This document shows, piece by piece, positions 45,370 through 62,276 of a DNA stretch of 64,000 nucleotides (the stretch's first letter is position 1; each line of letters opens with the position of its first letter). The position numbers were made by a program, and so were the translations under genes. The DNA is from Methylovirgula sp. HY1 (GTDB taxonomy: Bacteria > Pseudomonadota > Alphaproteobacteria > Rhizobiales > Beijerinckiaceae): contig NZ_CP073764.1 of NCBI RefSeq assembly GCF_019343105.1, positions 1,922,001 through 1,986,000 of the forward strand. The letters run 5' to 3'. The notes under the pieces are model-generated. The model was not told the origin of the DNA. It did no database searches and saw only the letters and a program-made list of their open reading frames with translations.

Positions 45370-45430
45370 AAAAGCCCCTCATGCTGAGGAGCCGCTTCAA
45401 GCGGCGTCTCGAAGCATCGCGGGGCTTTTT
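45370..45430 (+). terminator. Terminator built from a repeat (CTCATGCTGAGGAGCC type)
   Basis: Outer arms AAAAGCCCC (45370) and GGGGCTTTTT (45421) enclose a second palindromic repeat (CTCATGCTGAGGAGCCGCTT...GCGGC). The whole folds as one long hairpin ending in a T-run, suitable to end hemA transcription. Confidence 0.75.
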
Positions 45431-45488
45431 GTTGTGGCCAAAATCGGTCAGCAGGCCATGCTGTTCAAGAAAGAAAGGGCGCCAATCC

Positions 45489-45535
45489 CTCCTCTTCAGG
45501 GGAGGGTGGCTTGCGAAGCAAGCCGGGTGGGGTGC
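45489..45535. repeat. Palindromic repeat GGCTTGCGAAGCAAGCC type
   Basis: CCTCTTCAGGGGAGGGTGG is followed by GGCTTGCGAAGCAAGCC and GGGTGGGGTG. It is a third repeat family in the same gap. Confidence 0.75.
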
Positions 45536-45557
45536 CGCGCCCGTGCAAAATGACCCT

Positions 45558-48500
45558 TCACCGCCCCACCTCCCGCATCGCCTCGACGATTGCCTGTGTC
45601 TCGACGCTCACGCGCGTGACGCGGTCGAGCAGGTCGACGACCTTTTCCTTGTAATCGGCGAAGCGATAAGTGTTGAACTTTTCGCGGATCGTCGGGTCCT
45701 TCGGCGTTTTTTCCTTATATTGATCGAGAATCCATTCGAGCGCGGAGCGATTGCCGAGGCGATAGTCCCAGGCCTCCTTCGGCACGGCCGAAAGCTGCGT
45801 CTCGCTGTCCAGCACGATGATGCCATGCTCTTTGTCGGCTTTGAGAATCGTCTTGGGCGAGAGCCCGGCCTTTTCTGATTTCTCGTCCTTCACATCGGTG
45901 CGCGTGAGCTTCCACGGCTTCACTTGTTCATAGCCGATATGGAGTTGCATCAGCGCCGCGCCCCAATCGGCCCAGCGCCAGAAATCTTCATAGAAAGGAA
46001 TGCGCGGGAATTCGCGCTTGAGGTTCAACACATATTTCTCGCGATAGATGGGATCGTGGAGCACGCCATAAACGTAGTGAAAAATCGTGTCCTTCGTGAC
46101 GGATCGCGCTCTTTTTCCCCTTGTGAGAGACCGAGTCGCTCGATCTGATTCATAACGTGTCTTGAATTGCTCAAGCGCCCAATCGGTGATGTTGTCGAGA
46201 CTGTGGTCTGTAACAATTCGTAAGGGCAACGTAACCGCTCCAGACGCTGCGCCGACCAAGTGCATGTCTGGGCAACAGTTCGTGGAAAACACCATGAAAG
46301 GCTTCTGTGAGGTCGGATCGGAGAATACAATGCTCGGGATTGAATGCTCGTTCTTTGGTCCGAAGAACTCGCCCATGAGATTCTGCATCTCATTAAGCTG
46401 CGGACTGAAATAGAGAAATCGCTTATAAAAAGGCCGATAGATGGCTTGAGTTAGAAAGGTGGGGTCGAAGCGATATACAACACCATTCTGCAAGTCCTTC
46501 TTGACAGCCCGTGTCCATTTCATGCCGGCATCTAATTGCTCGGCAATGAGTCTCCGGTCTCTTAGTCTGGATAGCCTTTCTCGGTCGGCGTTATAGGTAC
46601 CGATCAGATACTTGATCTTCTTTGTGAGAGCTGCCCGATCATCGTCATAAACCCAATCGTCACGATTTGTCACCACGCCGAACGAGAACGACTTGAATAT
46701 GGCCCGTTCAACGGTCTTCGACTTTGCAGCTTTTGTCTCCTTCATTCCAATCGGAATGAAGTTTCCGAAATCATTTTGCGCCAAATTGATCCAATTTTGC
46801 TTGTCGTCCGGCTTCACCTCGTCAAATTCGAGCGCAACCAAACATCGCGCGCTCGAAAGGAATGATAGTTTATCTTCCGCAGTATCCATTTCTGGACGCC
46901 GCGCGTAGTATATATGCGCTGCTTTTCTAGCGTTCTTTCGCTTCACTAGGAAGGAAATTGCGACCCCCGTCTGAATACCAAAGACGTTGTTTTTTGTGCC
47001 AGACAATTTTGGATTCGCGCGCACATCACCGCCTAAATCAGCAATCCAAATTTCATTGAAGTCTTGCGCAACAATTTTACGAAATCCATCGAAGGTGCGA
47101 CTCTCGACAAAGCTGCGGTTGGAAACGAAAGCGATAATGCCCTCATCTTTAATGCGGTCTGACGCCCAGCGAAAAAAACGTGCATACATATCATAAAGCT
47201 TAGTCTTTTGGGCGGTGCTTTCCTTGATGTATGTGTCCTTAATGCGCTGGTCGATGCGGGGATATTCGCGGTTTTTATTGTTGTCGTTCTCATTTTGCTG
47301 ATTGGCATTGTAGGGTGGATTACCGATGATGACGGAAATCTTACGCTTGTTCTGCCGCTTGATGCGCTCGACATTTTCTTCCGACATCGCGCCGAACAGC
47401 TCTTCCTGATGGCCGGAAAACTTGCCGAGCCCGGCGACATTGTCGAGCGTGTCGACGAAGCAGAGATTTGGAAATTCCGCATATTGGCCGGTGATCGCCG
47501 CATAGGTCGCCTCGATGTTCAGATTGGCGACGTAATAGGGCAGGATCGCCACTTCATTGGCATGCAGCTCCTCCTTATATTTGTGAAGGAGCTTCTGCTT
47601 CTGGCCGCGAAAATGCTCCAGCAATTCGCAAATGAATGTGCCGGTGCCTGTCGCCGGATCGAGGATCTCGACGCCGCTGTCGATGAGATTTTTGCCGAAA
47701 TGTTTTTCGCACAGCCAGTCGGCGCTTTCGATCATGAAGCGCACGATTTCGTTCGGCGTGTAGATCACGCCGAGCCGATCGGCGGCCTTGGGATTATAGA
47801 CCTTGTAGAAATTCTCATAGATGACCTTCAGAAAGGTCTGCTTTTCCACATGGCTCGAAATCTGCGCCGCGGTGGAGCGGATCGCGGCGTAATAGGGCTC
47901 CAATTGCTTCAGCGTCTGCTTTTTGGCGCTGCCGGTGAAGAATTTCGCTTCCAGCGCATAAAGCTCCTTGGCGATATTGTTGTCCCGGTGGAACTGATCG
48001 TCGTCATAGACTTTCGAGAAAATCTCCTCGGTCAGAATATGCTGGATCAGCATCTCCCGCACGTCGGCGGGCGTGACGGCAGGGTTGATCGTATCCCTGG
48101 CGTGCTGGAGGAATTTCAGTTCTTCCGCGCGAAAGGATGTATTGCTCTCAGCCGATCCTTCTATTTTCTCGCGCAAAGCATCGAGAACGGCGGGCAGGTC
48201 TGTCTTGAATTGCTCGACCGCCTTGCGGAATTCCGCAATTTCCGGCCGCTCATAGGCGAAGTAAAGCGTGAGAAGCCGCTCCAGAGCGACCGTATCATCG
48301 ACGGCGCAACGCGCGACTTCCTGACGGTTCTGGATCAAGACAGCCTTGCGAGAATCTTCGAAAATAATATTGGTCTGCGGATAGCCGCGGCGAAACTTCG
48401 TCGCGATCTCTTCGTCGAGATCGTCCTTTTCGTCTTTTGCTTCCCAATAGCCGAAGGGCACGCGCAAGGAATAGAGAAGCGCACCATCGACGAGACGCCG

Positions 48501-48677
48501 CTCTTTCGCGGGCGTGATGATCTCATATTCAGGGATGAAGACGAGGTCGTGCGATTTGGCCCAAGCCTTCAACAAATCTTTGAACGCCTCGCGAACCACA
48601 GTCTCACGGTTGGTTCCCGAAACCGTTCTCAGCCGGTCCAATTCGTTCAGAAACTGATTGATGAGCAATTGGCTCAT
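45558..48677 (-). CDS. Single-chain restriction-modification enzyme (type ISP-like, no helicase)
   Basis: A 1039-residue protein. Its N-terminus has a PD-(D/E)xK-type nuclease pattern: Asp64 in RLVDGALL, then Glu79 and Lys81 in GYWEAKDEKD. An N6-adenine methyltransferase follows: motif X-like GVIYTPNEIVRFM (303-315), motif I ILDPATGTGTF (338-348) and catalytic NPPY (453-456). The C-terminal half resembles the specificity domain of type ISP enzymes. Classical type ISP proteins are about 1600 residues with a helicase; none is seen here. The middle (about residues 450-860) is AT-richer than both ends. No separate R, M or S gene is adjacent. Confidence 0.85.
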   Translation of the reverse strand: MSQLLINQFLNELDRLRTVSGTNRETVVREAFKDLLKAWAKSHDLVFIPEYEIITPAKERRLVDGALLYSLRVPFGYWEAKDEKDDLDEEIATKFRRGYPQTNIIFEDSRKAVLIQNRQEVARCAVDDTVALERLLTLYFAYERPEIAEFRKAVEQFKTDLPAVLDALREKIEGSAESNTSFRAEELKFLQHARDTINPAVTPADVREMLIQHILTEEIFSKVYDDDQFHRDNNIAKELYALEAKFFTGSAKKQTLKQLEPYYAAIRSTAAQISSHVEKQTFLKVIYENFYKVYNPKAADRLGVIYTPNEIVRFMIESADWLCEKHFGKNLIDSGVEILDPATGTGTFICELLEHFRGQKQKLLHKYKEELHANEVAILPYYVANLNIEATYAAITGQYAEFPNLCFVDTLDNVAGLGKFSGHQEELFGAMSEENVERIKRQNKRKISVIIGNPPYNANQQNENDNNKNREYPRIDQRIKDTYIKESTAQKTKLYDMYARFFRWASDRIKDEGIIAFVSNRSFVESRTFDGFRKIVAQDFNEIWIADLGGDVRANPKLSGTKNNVFGIQTGVAISFLVKRKNARKAAHIYYARRPEMDTAEDKLSFLSSARCLVALEFDEVKPDDKQNWINLAQNDFGNFIPIGMKETKAAKSKTVERAIFKSFSFGVVTNRDDWVYDDDRAALTKKIKYLIGTYNADRERLSRLRDRRLIAEQLDAGMKWTRAVKKDLQNGVVYRFDPTFLTQAIYRPFYKRFLYFSPQLNEMQNLMGEFFGPKNEHSIPSIVFSDPTSQKPFMVFSTNCCPDMHLVGAASGAVTLPLRIVTDHSLDNITDWALEQFKTRYESDRATRSLTRGKRARSVTKDTIFHYVYGVLHDPIYREKYVLNLKREFPRIPFYEDFWRWADWGAALMQLHIGYEQVKPWKLTRTDVKDEKSEKAGLSPKTILKADKEHGIIVLDSETQLSAVPKEAWDYRLGNRSALEWILDQYKEKTPKDPTIREKFNTYRFADYKEKVVDLLDRVTRVSVETQAIVEAMREVGR

Positions 48678-48776
48678 GAATCCGGCCTTATTCCTGGTGG
48701 CGATTCGCTACCATAGCGGAGTTTTAGGCCAAGTTTGCAGGTTTCTGCGCTTTAAGCGCTCAGCTTCCTTGGCTGG

Positions 48777-48803
48777 ATGCCCGCGTCAAGCGCGGGCATG
48801 ACG
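48777..48803. repeat. Short palindromic repeat, variant ATGCCCGCG-tcaag-CGCGGGCAT
   Basis: A perfect 9-bp inverted repeat followed by GAC, four bases after the uvrB stop on the minus strand. It shares the TCAAG loop with the copy at 15237, with compensating changes in the stem. Confidence 0.8.
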
Positions 48804-48806
48804 CCG

Positions 48807-51374
<2,568 letters not shown>

Positions 51375-51540
51375 GCTCCCAATATGGGACCAAATCGGCG
51401 CGCCGCAAAGCGCCGACGGGCGGCCAGCATCGTCGGTTTCGCCGCCGACGCCGGTAGAGCCGCCGGCCTGCTGGACATTCCCGGCCGGAAAAGTCTAGAC
51501 CTCCCCTAGCGCAAGTCTGCCCGGAACAGATAAGGACCCG

Positions 51541-52080
51541 ATGAAAATGAGAGCCCTCTTCAGGACAGCTTGGCTCGCAGGCCTCTGGATACCGCTCGTG
51601 GCCGCGCCGCCGGCTTTGGCGGAAACGCCGTCGCCCTTGCCCGGCGGCGCCAGTTCCATTCAGGAGACTTTCGACGCCTGGACGGTGAACTGCGCCGTGC
51701 AGAAAGGCGCCAAGCATTGCTCGATGGCGCAGGAGCAGGTCGATCAACACAGCCGGCAGCGCGTGATCGCCATCGAATTGGGCATCGCCGCCGGAAAGGT
51801 CGAAGGCACGCTCATTCTTCCCTTCGGCCTGGCGCTGGCCCACGGCGTGCAGCTGCAAATCGATTCCGCGCCCGCCGAGCCGCCGCGGCCGATCCGCACC
51901 TGCATCCCGGTCGGCTGTCTCGTGTCTTTGACATTCGATGCCAAATCGGTCGCCGCCTTGCGAAAGGCGACGACTCTCAAGGTCGCGGCTGTCGCCGACA
52001 GCGGCAAGGCTGCCAATTTCAGCATTTCGCTGAAGGGCTTCCCGGCTGCGCTCGACCGCACGATCGCGCTGGCAAAATAA
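51541..52080 (+). CDS. Invasion-associated locus B (IalB) family protein
   Basis: A 179-residue exported protein with signal peptide MKMRALFRTAWLAGLWIP...ALA. The mature part has the IalB pattern: FDAWTVNCAVQKGAKHCSMAQEQ near the N-terminus and IRTCIPVGCLVSLTFDAKSV later, giving two Cys pairs. These are periplasmic or surface proteins of alphaproteobacteria. The name comes from Bartonella; in free-living species the role is unknown. It is divergent from uvrB. Confidence 0.88.
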   Translation: MKMRALFRTAWLAGLWIPLVAAPPALAETPSPLPGGASSIQETFDAWTVNCAVQKGAKHCSMAQEQVDQHSRQRVIAIELGIAAGKVEGTLILPFGLALAHGVQLQIDSAPAEPPRPIRTCIPVGCLVSLTFDAKSVAALRKATTLKVAAVADSGKAANFSISLKGFPAALDRTIALAK

Positions 52081-52113
52081 GACTGGGCAGCTTCAGTTAC
52101 GGCTCATTCGAGC

Positions 52114-52308
52114 TTACAGGCCGCGAAGCAAGACCCCGCCAGCGAGCAGCGCATAAGCGCCGGTGACGACCCAGAACCGGTGCGCGTGCAGATAATGGCC
52201 AATCACCGGGATGGAAAAGAACACGCTCGCCACCGCAAGCACGGCGAGAACAAGCGAAATCACGAAAACACGAGTGGTTGGCGCCGTCAGTCGGCCATGC
52301 CGCGACAT
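52114..52308 (-). CDS. Small membrane protein (64 aa)
   Basis: The ATG at 52308 has AGGAGGAG about seven bases upstream. Two transmembrane segments, VFVISLVLAVLAVASVFF and FWVVTGAYALLAGGVLL, are joined by a short His-containing loop. No family function is known. It is followed by nothing on the same strand and is convergent with the IalB gene. Confidence 0.75.
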   Translation of the reverse strand: MSRHGRLTAPTTRVFVISLVLAVLAVASVFFSIPVIGHYLHAHRFWVVTGAYALLAGGVLLRGL

Positions 52309-52376
52309 TCTCTGCTCCTCCTCAGCGAAAGCTGCGGCAAAGATAGCTGAGACGCTACAGCGCGGCGACGCAAATA

Positions 52377-52979
52377 TCAGGCGCCGTCGCCAATCGTGCC
52401 GGCGAAGAGCCGATAGAAATATCCGGTCACCATGCCCGAGACCGCCACAAGAGCGAGGCCGCGCGGCCCCTGGCCGCCGTCCAGAGGGAACATGATCAGG
52501 CTCAGGGTCAAGGCCACCGCGCCGCCGCCGAGCACATAGGCGCTATAGGACGTGCGGCCCATCCGCGCCAGCAGCCGATGTACGACGAGAAGGCAGGTCG
52601 CGCTGCTGCTGCCGCCGCTCCAAAGCGCGCCGATGATGAGCGCGGCAGCAACCGGGACTTGCGCCGAACCCAGCGAAAAATCATGCAAACCCGCCATTGC
52701 ATGCGCGGCAAAAGTCGCACTGGCCGCCGCATTCAAAATGGCGACGATGAGCCCAGCAAGAATGGCGGCGCGAAAGGAACGCCGCACCTTGCCGGCGCGC
52801 CGGATCTGCGTGGCAGACTCGGCGGCTTCCGATTGCAACAGCGAAGCGATCAGTTCCGGCGACAAGGCCTTCGTTTGCCGTGACGGCGTTTCCCGATCGG
52901 CTGCGGCCATGGCCGGAGACCAAACCGGCGGCGCGGCGCGGCCTCTACGGCCAAAGGGCTGGGACTGGGTTGCTTTCAT
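52377..52979 (-). CDS. Hypothetical membrane protein (200 aa)
   Basis: The start is uncertain (ATG at 52979 or upstream 53045; neither has a clear SD). The N-terminal 75 residues are soluble and charged (LSPELIASLLQSEAAESATQ). About four transmembrane helices follow, with the segments AAILAGLIVAILNAAASATF, VPVAAALIIGALW, YVLGGGAVALTLSLIMF and GLALVAVSGMVTGYFY. Two-thirds of the protein is therefore membrane-embedded. No family is recognised. It lies upstream of the 64-residue membrane protein on the same strand. Confidence 0.7.
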   Translation of the reverse strand: MKATQSQPFGRRGRAAPPVWSPAMAAADRETPSRQTKALSPELIASLLQSEAAESATQIRRAGKVRRSFRAAILAGLIVAILNAAASATFAAHAMAGLHDFSLGSAQVPVAAALIIGALWSGGSSSATCLLVVHRLLARMGRTSYSAYVLGGGAVALTLSLIMFPLDGGQGPRGLALVAVSGMVTGYFYRLFAGTIGDGA

Positions 52980-53128
52980 AGGCCAAACGTAACCGCGGCA
53001 TACTACCGAAAGATTGAAGCAAAGCCGCAATTTTGCCGGTCCCAAACAACAATGCTCTCGGGGAGACCGCAGCGCACTGCCGCGCAGACAAAAAAAGGGG
53101 CCACGTCCTTACGAGCGCGGCCCCAATA

Positions 53129-53162
53129 CACGACTCCCTTACGGGGGGCTTTGGGAGTCGTG
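53129..53162 (-). terminator. Hairpin terminator downstream of the 79-residue gene
   Basis: CACGACTCCC and GGGAGTCGTG form a perfect 10-bp stem. A second GGGGCC/GGCCCC hairpin lies next to it (53098-53124), with TTTTTTTG beyond on the minus strand, completing a terminator-like region. Confidence 0.7.
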
Positions 53163-53205
53163 AAACCCACGGCGGCATTCATCTGCGCGGTGACGCGGCC
53201 TCAAA

Positions 53206-53445
53206 TCAGCTCCTATTCGCCGGTGCAAGCTGGGCAAAATGCACATCGTGCATCTTGCTCGGCTCCTGATGCGCGCCCGATGCTGGACCATCGAAGCGAA
53301 CCAACAAACCAAGGGCAAAAGCCGCACCCGCCAAGATGAGGATGAGCGCGACCGAAACCTGAAACTGACGACGTGCAGCCTGCGAATTATAAGTCCGAAC
53401 GAAGCCCGCATCCGGCGCATGATAGAAATGATCAGCGATCGACAT
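53206..53445 (-). CDS. Small single-span membrane protein (79 aa)
   Basis: The ATG at 53445 has GAGGGAG six bases upstream. The N-terminal 29 residues (MSIADHFYHAPDAGFVRTYN) are soluble, then one transmembrane segment VALILILAGAAFALGLLV, then a polar tail. It is probably inserted with the tail in the periplasm. No function is known. Confidence 0.75.
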   Translation of the reverse strand: MSIADHFYHAPDAGFVRTYNSQAARRQFQVSVALILILAGAAFALGLLVRFDGPASGAHQEPSKMHDVHFAQLAPANRS

Positions 53446-55444
<1,999 letters not shown>

Positions 55445-55991
55445 GGAAAAGGCGCCCGATATTCGGCGCCTCACCGCAGATACAGGCATCGGCAAACGAA
55501 AAGCCCGGTTTCATTTCGATGAAACCGGGCTTTTGCCTTCCCCTCAACCTGCATTTCTATGAGCCGTAGCCCCCCGGCCGGCTGCGCAGGTCGTCAGCTC
55601 TGTCTTTATACGCGGCAAGACCTCGCGTGTCTGTTGCCAATGCGCAACAAGGTTGCCGAAAAACATCGGTGGGCCAAGCTCTTGCCTCACGCAAACGATG
55701 TTGCCGCTACGCCGATGCGGCTCGAATTCATCGCCGCTCGGTCAGAGGACGCGACATAGGCTTTATTGCATCGGCCTCATCCAATTTTAACATTAGGTCG
55801 CTATCGCGATGCACCATGGCAAGTGATTCTTCGGCCTGCAAACGCTGACGTCTCACAGCGCCCTCGAATGTTTTTCGCCGCACGCTGCCGACAAACTTCT
55901 GCATTCAGCCACGCCAGCCGATCGCGACCCGACGGTTGCTGCGGGAGCCTGAAGCGAAGGTGAACCAGGCCCGACCTGTAAGGGACAACAC
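55445..55991. other. Intergenic region between aatA and the chemotaxis receptor
   Basis: It begins with a strong terminator (55501-55535). Short frames beyond it are not recognisable as any family. The end is the receptor gene's 5' region. Confidence 0.5.
55501..55535 (+). terminator. Rho-independent terminator after aatA
   Basis: AAGCCCGGTTTCAT-ttcg-ATGAAACCGGGCTT is a perfect 14-bp stem with a stable TTCG tetraloop, followed by TT. It is the cleanest terminator in the window. Confidence 0.95.
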
Positions 55992-57746
55992 GTGCAAAGC
56001 ATTTCTCGCGGTATCCGACTTACGCATCGCTTCGCCCTCGTGATCATCGCTTTCACAATCCTCACCGGCATCAGCGGAGCCATAGTCTGGACGAATGTCG
56101 TAGATCTGCAAAAGACCGATGCTGACATTATCAATCGGCAATATCCCGCCCGCGTCGCGCTCGGCGAAGCCAAGGCTTCCGAAGGTGCCTTCGGCGTCCT
56201 TGCCTATCAGCTCAAAGACGCAACCAAGGGTGGTGACGCGGCCAAGGCCGATGTGGCCGGCATTCGCTATTCCATAAGGGAGGAATCCCGGCGCTTCCGC
56301 AATTGGCTTCACACGGTGAAGGTTTTGTGCCCGGAGAAAGCCCGAGACATCCTTGCTATTACCCTGCGATTTGACCGGATGCTGGCGTTTCTCGATGCCT
56401 TCCCGAAACCTGGAGCCGAGACACCCGATTTCCAGCTCGAATATCGCTTCTCGGCCATTCGCGACGATCTCGAGGCAAGCCTCACCCATCTCTCGCTCGA
56501 ACTCGGTCGCGAAGCCACCGACAAGATCGCCTATGCCCAGAACGTGAAATCGGCAGGTGTCCGCCAGACGCTGGTGATTTTCGCCATCGGCTTCGTCGCC
56601 TTTTTCGCCGGCGCCGTAGCTTGGGCTTCCCTCGCCATAGCGCGACCGATGTTGCGGCTTGCCGACGCGATCCGACGCATCGCCGGCGGCGCATTTGACA
56701 CGGAAATCCGGTACATTACGCGGCGCGATGAGGTCGGCGAAGTCGCCCGTGCCATGCTGGTCTTTCGCGATAAGGGACTTTCGGTTCAGCGGCTCGAAAA
56801 AGAAACCGCCGCGACCGAGGCCCGCGCCGCCGCCGCCCTGGCACACGAACGCCGCCGCATGGTCGAAGCGTTCCAGCAAGAGGTCATGGAGGCGATCGGC
56901 GCCCTGTCGTCGGCCGCGACCGAGCTCCAGCGCAACGCCGCAATCATGCATGACATCGCCTGGTCCACGGACGATCGCACCAAGCAGGTCGTCACTTTCT
57001 CCCAAGAGCGGATCGCGACGACCGAAAACCTCTCCACCTCTTCATCCATGCTGGCCGCCACGATCGGTAAGATGAACGAGCTGTTTCTGAGCGCCGGTGA
57101 GATTGCCGCGCTCGCGACCGGCGACGGCAAAGCCACCTCCCGGCGCGCCAACGAACTAACCGAAGCTGTCGAGACAATCGGTCAGATCGCCGATTTCATC
57201 GGCGGCGTCGCCTATCAGACCAATCTTCTCGCCCTCAATGCCACGATCGAAGCCGCCCGCTGCGGCGAAGCCGGCCGTGGCTTCGCAGTGGTAGCCAGCG
57301 AGGTGAAAGCCCTGGCGCATGAAACGTCACGCGCCGCAGCCGATATTGCGCAACGGATCGAGACGGTGAAAGCGGCCACCAACCATGTTGTCGCCGCCAT
57401 CGGCGTGACCGTCAATCGCATCGGCCGGATCGCCGACATGTCGAACCAGCTCGGCAATGTCATGGATCAGAAGGATCGTGCCAGCCGCGATATCGCCCGC
57501 TGCGTCGGCGCCGCCGCCGATGAGGCGCAAAACCTGTCGGTGGTTCTCGCCGAGGTCGGCCGCGCGACCAGCGAGACGCAAAGGATCGCGACGGAAATTC
57601 TCGCCGCCACGGACGAAGTGTCGCTTCAGTCCGAACGCCTGTTCAGCCGCTCACGGGAATTCTGTCAGAAAATCGGCGCCGAGACCGAGTTGGCCCCAGC
57701 CGACCATGCCCTGCCCGTCGGCCGGCAGAACCCGCGATCGGCCTGA
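55992..57746 (+). CDS. Methyl-accepting chemotaxis protein
   Basis: A 584-residue receptor starting at GTG 55992 (AAGGGA upstream). TM1 is at residues about 14-35, a periplasmic domain of about 150 residues follows, and TM2 (TLVIFAIGFVAFFAGAVAW) is near 195. A HAMP domain then leads to the signalling coiled coil, whose tip has QTNLLALNATIEAARCGEAG and RGFAVVASEVKALAHET. It links ligand sensing to CheA/CheW. The ligand is unknown, and no che genes are nearby. It is an orphan receptor. Confidence 0.94.
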   Translation: MQSISRGIRLTHRFALVIIAFTILTGISGAIVWTNVVDLQKTDADIINRQYPARVALGEAKASEGAFGVLAYQLKDATKGGDAAKADVAGIRYSIREESRRFRNWLHTVKVLCPEKARDILAITLRFDRMLAFLDAFPKPGAETPDFQLEYRFSAIRDDLEASLTHLSLELGREATDKIAYAQNVKSAGVRQTLVIFAIGFVAFFAGAVAWASLAIARPMLRLADAIRRIAGGAFDTEIRYITRRDEVGEVARAMLVFRDKGLSVQRLEKETAATEARAAAALAHERRRMVEAFQQEVMEAIGALSSAATELQRNAAIMHDIAWSTDDRTKQVVTFSQERIATTENLSTSSSMLAATIGKMNELFLSAGEIAALATGDGKATSRRANELTEAVETIGQIADFIGGVAYQTNLLALNATIEAARCGEAGRGFAVVASEVKALAHETSRAAADIAQRIETVKAATNHVVAAIGVTVNRIGRIADMSNQLGNVMDQKDRASRDIARCVGAAADEAQNLSVVLAEVGRATSETQRIATEILAATDEVSLQSERLFSRSREFCQKIGAETELAPADHALPVGRQNPRSA

Positions 57747-57893
57747 GCCCGCCGCTTCGAACAACCTATCGCCTGAGCGGGGCTGGAAACGAGTTGCGGC
57801 GCGCAAACTATTCTGATTTGTTCCCGGCAAATACCGTTCAGGCTGCGGTACCCTCGCGGATGGGTCGCAGCATTATTTTGAGGGATCCCCCCT

Positions 57894-58298
57894 ATGTTCA
57901 GGGAAGACAATGGCGGCGGCGGTGGTCGCCGACCGTCGCGCAACGTGCTCGGCCAGCCGCTCGAGCCCTGTTCTCACGCACCATTGACCGGGTTTTACCG
58001 CAATGGCTGCTGCGACACCTCGCGCGAGGACACCGCCAGCCACACGGTATGTATCGTCGCGACCGAAGAATTCCTCGCTTTTTCCAAAGCCGCCGGCAAT
58101 GATCTCTCAACCCCGCTGCCGCAATATGGCTTTCCCGGCGTGAAGGCTGGGGATCGCTGGTGCCTTTGCGCGCCGCGCTGGCAGGAAGCTCTCGAAGCCG
58201 GCAAAATGCCGCGCGTCGTGCTCCGGGCCACTCATGAAGGCGCGCTCGAATATTGTGCTTTGGAAGACCTGAAGCGCTACGCTGTCGATTTGTCGTGA
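57894..58298 (+). CDS. DUF2237 family protein
   Basis: A 134-residue soluble protein. The pattern NVLGQPLEPCSHAPLTGFYRNGCCDT, HTVCIVATEEFLAFSKAAGNDLSTP, and AGDRWCLCAPRWQEA is diagnostic of DUF2237, a small family of unknown function in many bacteria. The paired cysteines suggest a metal or redox site (inference). It is 147 bases after the receptor gene and probably independent of it. Confidence 0.9.
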   Translation: MFREDNGGGGGRRPSRNVLGQPLEPCSHAPLTGFYRNGCCDTSREDTASHTVCIVATEEFLAFSKAAGNDLSTPLPQYGFPGVKAGDRWCLCAPRWQEALEAGKMPRVVLRATHEGALEYCALEDLKRYAVDLS

Positions 58299-58370
58299 AT
58301 TGCCGGCCGAATTGGGGCAAGAATCGCGCAATTCGCGCAGCCCTTCATCGGTCGGTTTACGCGTGATACC

Positions 58371-58390
58371 TTCTCCCGCAAGCGGGAGAA
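58371..58390. repeat. Short palindromic repeat TTCTCCCGC-AA-GCGGGAGAA
   Basis: A perfect 9-bp inverted repeat, identical over 20 bases to the copy at 45321, between the DUF2237 gene and carB. Confidence 0.88.
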
Positions 58391-58467
58391 GGCGCCGGCG
58401 CCTCTCCATCGCTGATCTTTATGCCCGTTTCGCAGCAGGAAAGCTGCGGTAGGAGCCCCATCACCAC

Positions 58468-61791
<3,324 letters not shown>

Positions 61792-62276
61792 GCCCAAGAT
61801 TGTGGCCCCGCGAGAGCCTGTCCGGAAGATCCAGTCTGGATCGGCGATGCGAGGATTTGGATAAGTCGATCACCGTCCAATTAAACGGGTGATGCGAGGC
61901 CGGCGGCGCGCTAACATTGGAACTATCAGTTGGTCTGGTTCAGGCGCAGGAGCTTCTTTTGCGTTACGCCGGGTCCGGGTCGAAGCGACCGCGGGCCGGC
62001 AACAGGAGAGGCAGCGGGCGCCATCCAGACACGCTGGCCATCGACCCGATCCAACCCCATGTATTGCGCCGGCTGATCGATACGGTCGACGCTCAAAATG
62101 AGAGCATGCGCATCGGGAAAGCGGTTGGCCTGTCCAGAACAGCCCGAGAATTGATCTTTCTGCCGAAAGCGCTCGTCACGCCCTCGGAAGATCGGGGTCC
62201 ACTTTTCGAGAACATGTTTTAAGGTAACGGGGACCGAACCGCGGTTCGCCCAGGAAGACGCGAAAGAGACCGAAGA
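61792..62276. other. Intergenic region between carB and greA
   Basis: No gene is supported. A plus-strand 101-codon frame (61917-62222) lacks an SD and partly translates a repeat fragment. The far end holds that fragment and the greA leader. Confidence 0.5.
62190..62222. repeat. Divergent half copy of dispersed repeat module A
   Basis: The minus strand reads AACATGTTCTCGAAAAGTGG, close to module A (AGCATGTTCCGGAAAAGTTG). No complementary arm is seen. Confidence 0.5.

Noticed and set aside
47208-48716. A 502-codon plus-strand frame opposite the restriction-modification gene
   Set aside because: The minus-strand product has clear methyltransferase motifs; the plus frame has none and no SD.
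61917-62222. A 101-codon plus-strand frame before greA
   Set aside because: No SD, no family, and its end translates a repeat fragment.
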